Assembly (NCBI GenBank): GCA_002633005.1
Contig: NMRA01000637.1
Location: forward strand, 129,317-193,316
Length of the DNA stretch: 64,000 bases
Direction: 5' to 3'
DNA from: Phoronis australis
Taxonomy: Eukaryota; Phoronida; Phoronidae
The position numbers and the translations under genes were made by a program. This document shows, piece by piece, positions 62,510-64,000 of the stretch; the first letter of the stretch is position 1; the number at the start of each line of letters is the position of its first letter. The notes beneath the pieces were generated by a model that was given only the letters and a program-made list of their open reading frames with translations, ran no database searches and had not been told where the DNA came from.

Positions 62510-62622
62510 CTCACAGTGAATGACAACCAATCTAGTCAAAGAGTCCTCATCAGTGCTGACACCTGCCATGGCATCATGGAACTGCTCAGCGTAGAAATTA
62601 ATCGGATTTTGGGAAAATTTAA
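62510..62622 (-). CDS. annexin, penultimate coding exon (start of repeat 4)
   Basis: The exon begins after TTTTCTAG at 62622 with two bases that complete a Val codon from the previous exon. It encodes KFSQNPINFYAEQFHDAMAG, then VSTDEDSLTRLVVIHCE, and ends at the donor GTAGGT. This is the start of annexin repeat 4 (FAE-x-L-x-x-AM-x-G-x-x-TDE). The usual G-x-G-T calcium loop is G-V-S-T here, so calcium binding at this site may be weaker; that is an inference. Confidence 0.93.
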
Positions 62623-63447
62623 CTAGAAAATGAAAAACAACATTTTTTTGTTCACTACAATTGATTCAGAAGCAGTTCCATGCATCTTTACTACAGAAGG
62701 GTATCAATACAGTTTCTCTCTTGAAGGAATTTTATCGGTTTTTCTGTGGAAAAACATTTTTGGGATAATTGTTGGAAGGAATAGACTTCTTGAAGTTATT
62801 AGCATGCGGACTTAAAAAGCTAATTGCCAATTTGCAAACATTTTTAAGTCTGGTCAGCATGCCATCTGTTGACCACATCAACTGACCTACTGATAATAAG
62901 ATGGCGTGGTGACCAGACATAAAAATATTTGGGATATATTTCCACGCTGCATTGAGATTTACATTCTGGTATAAATTGACGATACTTGCTACTAGTTTCT
63001 GCCAGACATTTGCTTACGTCTTCAAGGTCCACGAGTTTAGAAGGTATGCTTAAACCATTTTACCATTCACTGAATGTGATATGGGTGTGTAAGCAGTGAG
63101 TTAGGCAAAGAGGGGGGTTCCATGTTTGATTCCATGGTCAGGCTAATCTCAGAAAATCTCTTTTAGTCTCACATAAACTGTAATGGCCCTTTAAGAGGAC
63201 TTAATTGTAGATTTACTGCGTGAAAAATACATTTAACTCCATTCATCCATTTCCAGTGGTACAGGATTACCAAAATGTAAATCAGTTGGACAGTTGAGTA
63301 TAGCAAGACACCCTATAGTTAGGTTTATACAACATGTTGTTATGACACAAGAAAGAGCAAAAGGTATACACAAAGAGACGTGCCGAAATCTATGAAAGAC
63401 CAAGTAAACGGCACATTGTAACACGTACCCCTCAAACTTTAACATAC
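62623..63447 (-). other. annexin intron
   Basis: It runs from donor GTATGT (below 63448) to acceptor TTTTCTAG above 62622. No nested gene is evident. A weak tRNA-like pattern near 63080-63150 was not accepted. Confidence 0.85.
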
Positions 63448-63625
63448 CTATGGACAGGTAAGCCTTCCGCACGTCACCGCTTAATTCACTCTCAATGGTT
63501 TCTTCCATGGTTTTTCCCGCTAACTCCTTGTATTTTTCAAACACTGCTTGCAAATGTTGAAAGCTTCTGGTGGCCAATATTTTATTGAAAGCAGACTCGT
63601 CAGTACCCATTTGGCCTTCCCCTGC
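63448..63625 (-). CDS. annexin, exon for repeat 3 (5' part of gene off window)
   Basis: Starting after the acceptor TGTCTACAG, the exon encodes AGEGQMGTDESAFNKILATR, then FQHLQAVFEKYKELAGKTME and ELSGDVRKAYLSI, and ends with one base (phase 1) at donor GTATGT. This is a full third annexin repeat with the GTDE calcium loop and the acidic residue of the SGD motif. An internal ATG at the GTDE motif is not a start, because the frame is open back to the splice site. Repeats 1 and 2 and the N-terminus must lie beyond position 64000; 63626-64000 shows no further exon. Confidence 0.94.
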
Positions 63626-64000
63626 CTGTAGACAAAGTCAAATGTTAATCAAAGGAAAGAAACATTCAGTTAAAAGCTGCTATGGGCACATCTTCAGTCA
63701 AAACGAAACTTTTGACAGAAAGCAGGTTCATAGTAACTTTAAGATATTTTGATAAAATCTTTTTTAAAAAGTTCGCATTGAAATGTTTGGGTATAGTGGT
63801 CCTACCACCGGCACCTGAACCTGAATTTCGCCAGATGCACTCGCATGTGGAATACCCATCTAACCAAGGAGAAAGTCTCTAAAACAGCATGCAGATATTA
63901 AAGTCAAAGTCGAAAAATGTCACTAGGAGATGCTGCAGCAGTCAGGCCTATCCAAAAATCATTCCCAGCCATGCTTTTCTGGCCAGAAAAAAGTTTCATA
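63626..64000 (-). other. annexin upstream intron (partial)
   Basis: Sequence upstream of the repeat 3 exon. No annexin repeat 2 coding pattern was found before the window edge. Confidence 0.6.

Noticed and set aside
63080-63150. tRNA-like A and B boxes in an annexin intron
   Set aside because: Only the B-box-like GTTTGATTCC is reasonable. The A box and stems do not fit.
1-64000. CRISPR array, bacterial operon or phage
   Set aside because: No spaced direct repeats of that type exist. The 17-bp array has no spacers, and the genes are eukaryotic with introns.

Overview
The window is nuclear DNA of an invertebrate animal. It has introns with GT-AG borders, RING/B-box/NHL proteins, an annexin, and a dense, mixed population of decayed transposons (Tx1-like and CR1/Jockey-like LINEs, Kolobok-like, Tc1-like, tRNA-derived SINEs). 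No vertebrate-specific or bacterial gene is seen. The species cannot be named from the sequence; a mollusc, brachiopod or other marine invertebrate with an expanded TRIM-NHL repertoire would fit.

The left and centre are built from three copies of one ancestral block. Copy 1 (451-14270) and copy 3 (40640-53616) are close duplicates over almost their whole length. Copy 2 (14272-about 21655) is shorter and its flanks are much more diverged; it is joined to copy 1 through a single N. Each block carries a minus-strand TRIM-NHL gene with the whole coding sequence in one exon (intact at 5120-7078 and 45497-47455, frameshifted at 16045-18002). About 2 kb upstream of each lies a conserved block with CACGTG, CCAAT and a splice donor, probably promoter plus non-coding exon 1. 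Copies 1 and 3 also carry two conserved plus-strand exons of an unrecognised gene and a tRNA-like SINE.

The most notable observation concerns the two intact TRIM proteins. By hand alignment they differ at about 10 of the first 408 residues (RING, two B-boxes, coiled coil, linker) but at about 27 of the last 244 (NHL propeller). The 5' coding half is almost identical in DNA between copies whose introns are very different. This suggests homogenisation of the effector half with a diversifying recognition half.

Between blocks 2 and 3 (21.7-40.6 kb) is a transposon-rich spacer. It holds a Kolobok-like element with a broken THAP domain (24291-26224), a minus-strand CR1/Jockey-like LINE relic (about 29760-31400), and a plus-strand Tx1/L1-like LINE (about 32936-37095). 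The Tx1/L1-like LINE lies between inverted arms of a roughly 137-bp-period repeat.

Right of block 3 (53.6-64 kb) are a Tc1-like transposase relic and the 3' end of an annexin gene on the minus strand. Three annexin exons, covering repeats 3 and 4, join in frame; the 5' part lies beyond the right edge. The last annexin intron contains a second Kolobok-like copy, whose THAP frame is open, and a six-unit 17-bp tandem repeat.
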